Shown here: positions 61,442-64,000 of the stretch, in pieces | Numbering within the stretch: the stretch's first letter is position 1 | Layout: each line of letters starts with the position of its first letter | NCBI RefSeq assembly: GCF_018332715.1 | Contig: NZ_BOQP01000008.1 | Coordinates: forward strand, 248,001-312,000 | Source: Winogradskya consettensis | GTDB taxonomy: Bacteria; Actinomycetota; Actinomycetes; Mycobacteriales; Micromonosporaceae | Direction of reading: 5' to 3' | Length of the DNA: 64,000 bases | Translations under genes and position numbers: made by a program | Notes under the pieces: generated by a model | The model's database searches: none | Told to the model about the DNA's origin: nothing | The model's input: the letters and a program-made list of their open reading frames with translations, nothing else

Positions 61442-62296
61442 ATGAAGAGCCCGTACCCGCGCTGGTTCTACCTGCCCGCGGCCCTCGTCTACGCCGTGCT
61501 GTTCGTGGTGCCCACGTTCGCGTCGTTCTACTTCAGCCTCACCCGGTGGACGATCTTCGAGTCGCACTTCATCGGCCTGGACAACTTCGTCACGTTCTTC
61601 CAGGAACCCGCGCTGGTGAAGGGCTTCGTCAACACCCTGATCTACGGGATCGTCACCAGCGGCCTCAAAGTGGTCCTCGGCCTGGGGCTGGCGGTGCTGC
61701 TCACCGGCCGCATCGCCGCCCGCGGCTACCTGCGCTCGGTGGTCTTCTTCCCGGTCCTGGTCAGCACGATCGGGGTCGGCCTGACCTTCACAGTGCTCAT
61801 GAACCCGGAGCGCGGGCTGATCAACCAGGCGCTGGGCACGGTGGGCGTGGACGGTCCCGGCTGGCTCACCGATCCGGCGTACGCGCTGCTGTCGGTCGCC
61901 CTCGTCGACGTCTGGAAGGGCGTCGGCCTCGCCACCCTGATCTTCATCGCGGGCATCGTCTCGATCCCGCAGGAGTACTTCGAGGCAGCCCGCACCGACG
62001 GCGCCTCGGCGTGGGACATGTTCCGCAACATCACGTTGCCGCTGGCCCGCCCGGCCACCGTGACCGTGGTGATCCTGTCCCTGATCGGCGGCCTGCGCTC
62101 GTTCGACCTGATCTGGGCGATGACCCGCGGCGGCCCCGGCTTCACCTCCGACGTGGTCGCCTCGGTGATCTACAAGCAGTACCAGGCGGGTTTCGCGGGC
62201 CTGTCCACGGCGGGCAACGTGGTCCTGTTCGTGATCGTCACGGCGATCGTGCTGCCGCTCTCCCGCTTCCTCAACCGCAAAGAGGTGGAGCTGTGA
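61442..62296 (+). CDS. Sugar ABC transporter permease (MalF type, rhamnoside operon)
   Basis: A 284-residue permease with six hydrophobic segments and the EAA loop EYFEAARTDGASAWDMFRNI. It starts three bases after the binding-protein stop. It ends in a GTGA overlap with the second permease gene. Confidence 0.93.
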   Translation: MKSPYPRWFYLPAALVYAVLFVVPTFASFYFSLTRWTIFESHFIGLDNFVTFFQEPALVKGFVNTLIYGIVTSGLKVVLGLGLAVLLTGRIAARGYLRSVVFFPVLVSTIGVGLTFTVLMNPERGLINQALGTVGVDGPGWLTDPAYALLSVALVDVWKGVGLATLIFIAGIVSIPQEYFEAARTDGASAWDMFRNITLPLARPATVTVVILSLIGGLRSFDLIWAMTRGGPGFTSDVVASVIYKQYQAGFAGLSTAGNVVLFVIVTAIVLPLSRFLNRKEVEL

Positions 62297-63114
62297 ACGG
62301 TAGACGCAACTGGGTGCTGAGCATCGTGGCGATCGTCGTGTCGGCGGTGGTGTTCCTGGTGCCGTTCGCGTTCATCGTGCTGATGGCCGGCAAGGACCGG
62401 GCGCAGGCGTCGCTGCTCGACTTCTCGTGGCCGCACCAGCTGCAGTTCGTGCGCAACTTCATCGACGTGGTCGAGGCGCGGGACTACATGCTGATCATCG
62501 CGTACATCAACAGCACGGTCCTGACCGTGGCGTCGGTCGCCGGGATGGTGGTGCTGGCGGCGATGGTCGCCTTCGTGCTGCAACGCCGGCCCGGCCGCTG
62601 GGGCGGTTTCATCAACTTTCTCGTCCTGGCCGGGCTGATCGTGCCGCCCGCGGTGGTCCCGACGATCTGGGTCCTCAAGGGCACCGGCACGTTCGGCACG
62701 ATGCCCGGCCTGATCCTGGTCGAGATCGCGTTCGGCCTGTCCTTCTGCGTCCTGCTCTTCCGCGCGTTCATCGCCACGATCCCGCGCGAGCTCGACGAGG
62801 CAGCGGTGATCGACGGCGCCGGCCCGCTACGGCTGTTCTTCCGGGTGATCTTCCCGCTGCTGCGCTCGGTGATCATCACGGCCGTCGTCGTCCAGTCGGT
62901 GACCGTCTTCAACGACTTCGTGAACCCGCTCTACTTCCTGCCCGGCGACCCGACCGTCCAGCTGACCCTCTACAACTTCGCCGGTCAGTACACCTCGGAG
63001 TACAACCTGCTCTTCATGAACATCCTGCTGATCACCGTGCCCCCGCTGGTGATGTTCCTGTTCTTCAACCGCCGCATCGTGGCCGGCATGACCGCCGGCG
63101 CGATCAAGGGCTGA
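62293..63114 (+). CDS. Sugar ABC transporter permease (MalG type, rhamnoside operon)
   Basis: A 273-residue permease with EAA loop ELDEAAVIDGAGPLRLFFRV and the usual end GMTAGAIKG. The GTG start is fixed by the four-base overlap with its partner. No ATPase is encoded nearby. Its 3' end overlaps the convergent GGDEF gene by 11 bases. Confidence 0.93.
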   Translation: MNGRRNWVLSIVAIVVSAVVFLVPFAFIVLMAGKDRAQASLLDFSWPHQLQFVRNFIDVVEARDYMLIIAYINSTVLTVASVAGMVVLAAMVAFVLQRRPGRWGGFINFLVLAGLIVPPAVVPTIWVLKGTGTFGTMPGLILVEIAFGLSFCVLLFRAFIATIPRELDEAAVIDGAGPLRLFFRVIFPLLRSVIITAVVVQSVTVFNDFVNPLYFLPGDPTVQLTLYNFAGQYTSEYNLLFMNILLITVPPLVMFLFFNRRIVAGMTAGAIKG

Positions 63115-64000
63115 CAGCCTTGAGCACCGATTCGTGGACCGCGACCGGGGCGGCGGCGGCCACCCGGTCGCGGCCGGCGTGCTTGGCGGCGTAGAGGGCG
63201 CGGTCGGCGGCGAGGACCAGTTCGTCGACGTCGTCGCAGGGGTGCGGGATGCCGGCGAGGCCGATGGAGACGGTGACGGCGTGCATGCGGTGGGGGCCGG
63301 CCGACATCGGGGTGGCGGCGATGCCCCGGCGGATGCGCTCGCCGACGGCGTGGGCCTCGGACAGGTCCGCGCCGGGCAGGACGACGGCGAACTCCTCGCC
63401 GCCGTAGCGGGCCACCAGGTCGCCCGGTCGCACGAGGTGCCGGAGCCGTTCGGCGATCTCCACGAGGACGAGGTCGCCGCCGTGGTGGCCGTACGTGTCG
63501 TTGACGGTCTTGAAGTGGTCGATGTCGAGGAGCAGCATCGCGACCGGGACGCCGGAGCGGGCCGAGCGGGCCGTCTCGGTGTGCAGGGCCTGGGTCAGGT
63601 AGCGGCGGCTGCGCAGGCCGGTCAGCCCGTCGGTGATGGCCGCGTGCCGCTGGGCCTGGACCAGTCCCGCCATCCGGGCCAGCACGAGCAGGAACAGCAG
63701 GTCGCAGGCGATCATGCCGGCCGCGACGGGGATGCGCCCGCCGTGCATGTGCAGTACGAGCATGGTGGTCGGGGCGACCAGGGCGGCGACGGCGAGGACC
63801 GCGAGCCTGCCGGGGGTGGCGTCCGGGGTGACGGTCGACGACGGCGCGACCATGACCTGGACCGAGGGGTGGAGCACGCCGGCGGCGAGGATGTAGGAGG
63901 AGAGCATCCACAGCGCGTCCGCGGTACCACCGGGGACGTACGTGCTGTCGAAGCTCTGCACGCTGTAGACGGTGTCGGCGATCAGCAGCAGCACCAGGTA
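63104..64000 (-). CDS. GGDEF-domain protein, probable diguanylate cyclase (N-terminus cut by window edge)
   Basis: The last roughly 298 residues are visible. Several hydrophobic segments (DALWMLSSYILAAGVL, LAVLAVAALVAPTTMLVLHM, GMIACDLLFLLVLARMAGLV) indicate a membrane sensor part. The catalytic domain begins DGLTGLRSRRYLTQAL and has the active GGEEF motif with LLLDIDHFKTVNDTYGHHGGD upstream, so it should make cyclic di-GMP. No RxxD inhibitory site was seen directly before the motif, and no EAL domain follows. The gene continues beyond the right edge. Confidence 0.92.
   Translation of the reverse strand, partial: YLVLLLIADTVYSVQSFDSTYVPGGTADALWMLSSYILAAGVLHPSVQVMVAPSSTVTPDATPGRLAVLAVAALVAPTTMLVLHMHGGRIPVAAGMIACDLLFLLVLARMAGLVQAQRHAAITDGLTGLRSRRYLTQALHTETARSARSGVPVAMLLLDIDHFKTVNDTYGHHGGDLVLVEIAERLRHLVRPGDLVARYGGEEFAVVLPGADLSEAHAVGERIRRGIAATPMSAGPHRMHAVTVSIGLAGIPHPCDDVDELVLAADRALYAAKHAGRDRVAAAAPVAVHESVLKAVSP

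Noticed and set aside
57299..61567. A 1422-codon open frame antisense to the rhamnosidase and binding-protein genes
   Set aside because: It is the antisense shadow of strongly conserved genes; its translation is Arg/Gly/Val/Glu-rich with no domain and no ribosome-binding site.

Overview
The window reads as a chromosomal segment of a high-GC actinomycete, most likely of the Micromonosporaceae (Actinoplanes-like). This is inferred from the GC-rich third codon positions, frequent GTG starts, genes packed with 1-4 base stop/start overlaps, a class I lysyl-tRNA synthetase, a mycothiol-dependent isomerase-type protein, an AfsR/SARP regulator, an ESX-type secretion target, a roadblock/LC7 protein and many LacI/TetR/MarR-regulated catabolic clusters. 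No rRNA, tRNA, CRISPR array or intact insertion sequence was recognised.

Layout. 1-7.9 kb: a uronate-type sugar divergon. A uronate isomerase (cut by the window edge) and a Gfo/Idh/MocA oxidoreductase face a LacI regulator, an ABC importer (binding lipoprotein and two permeases), a YesL-like membrane protein and a TPR protein; two LacI-type operators lie between the arms. 7.9-10.8 kb: a compact type VII secretion cassette (YbaB-like, EspC-like, 412-residue toxin-like protein, small acidic protein, SseB-like protein). 10.9-16.3 kb: TetR, GH1 glucosidase, MFS transporter, an 89-bp tandem duplication and a secreted M19-like hydrolase. 16.4-27.8 kb: a large lipid or isoprenoid/sterol catabolic regulon (FadB, thiolase, acyl-CoA dehydrogenase, hydrolase, cholesterol-oxidase-like GMC enzyme, TetR, acyl-CoA ligase, Baeyer-Villiger-type monooxygenase, AMACR-type racemase). 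Three copies of one inverted-repeat motif sit at its three promoter regions.

27.8-37.3 kb: an LRV-repeat protein; a five-gene overlapping operon with an acyl-adenylating enzyme, a membrane acyltransferase, a phosphosulfolactate synthase homologue, a VOC protein and a secreted esterase; an SDR/TetR divergon with two clear operators; an aldehyde dehydrogenase; and a roadblock protein. 37.4-42.7 kb: a secreted alpha-amylase with CBM20, a methyltransferase and a LacI regulator. This stretch is saturated with minisatellites: 27-bp, 15-bp, 39-bp and 8-bp arrays, and a 14-residue repeat tail on the regulator. 42.8-49.7 kb: a MarR-controlled MFS/aldo-keto reductase pair, a CHASE3 histidine kinase, a mycothiol-dependent isomerase-like protein and an MFS exporter.

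49.7-57.2 kb: lysyl-tRNA synthetase, MarR, a 1045-residue AfsR-type regulator, an FAD monooxygenase and an AraC regulator. 57.3-63.1 kb: a rhamnoside-use operon (GH78 rhamnosidase, binding lipoprotein, two permeases) divergent from the AraC gene. A diguanylate cyclase runs off the right edge.

The strongest candidates for unrecognised biology are the phosphosulfolactate synthase operon (29.4-33.9 kb), the toxin/immunity-like ESX cassette (8.6-10.8 kb) and the TetR regulon with its repeated operator (16.4-27.8 kb).
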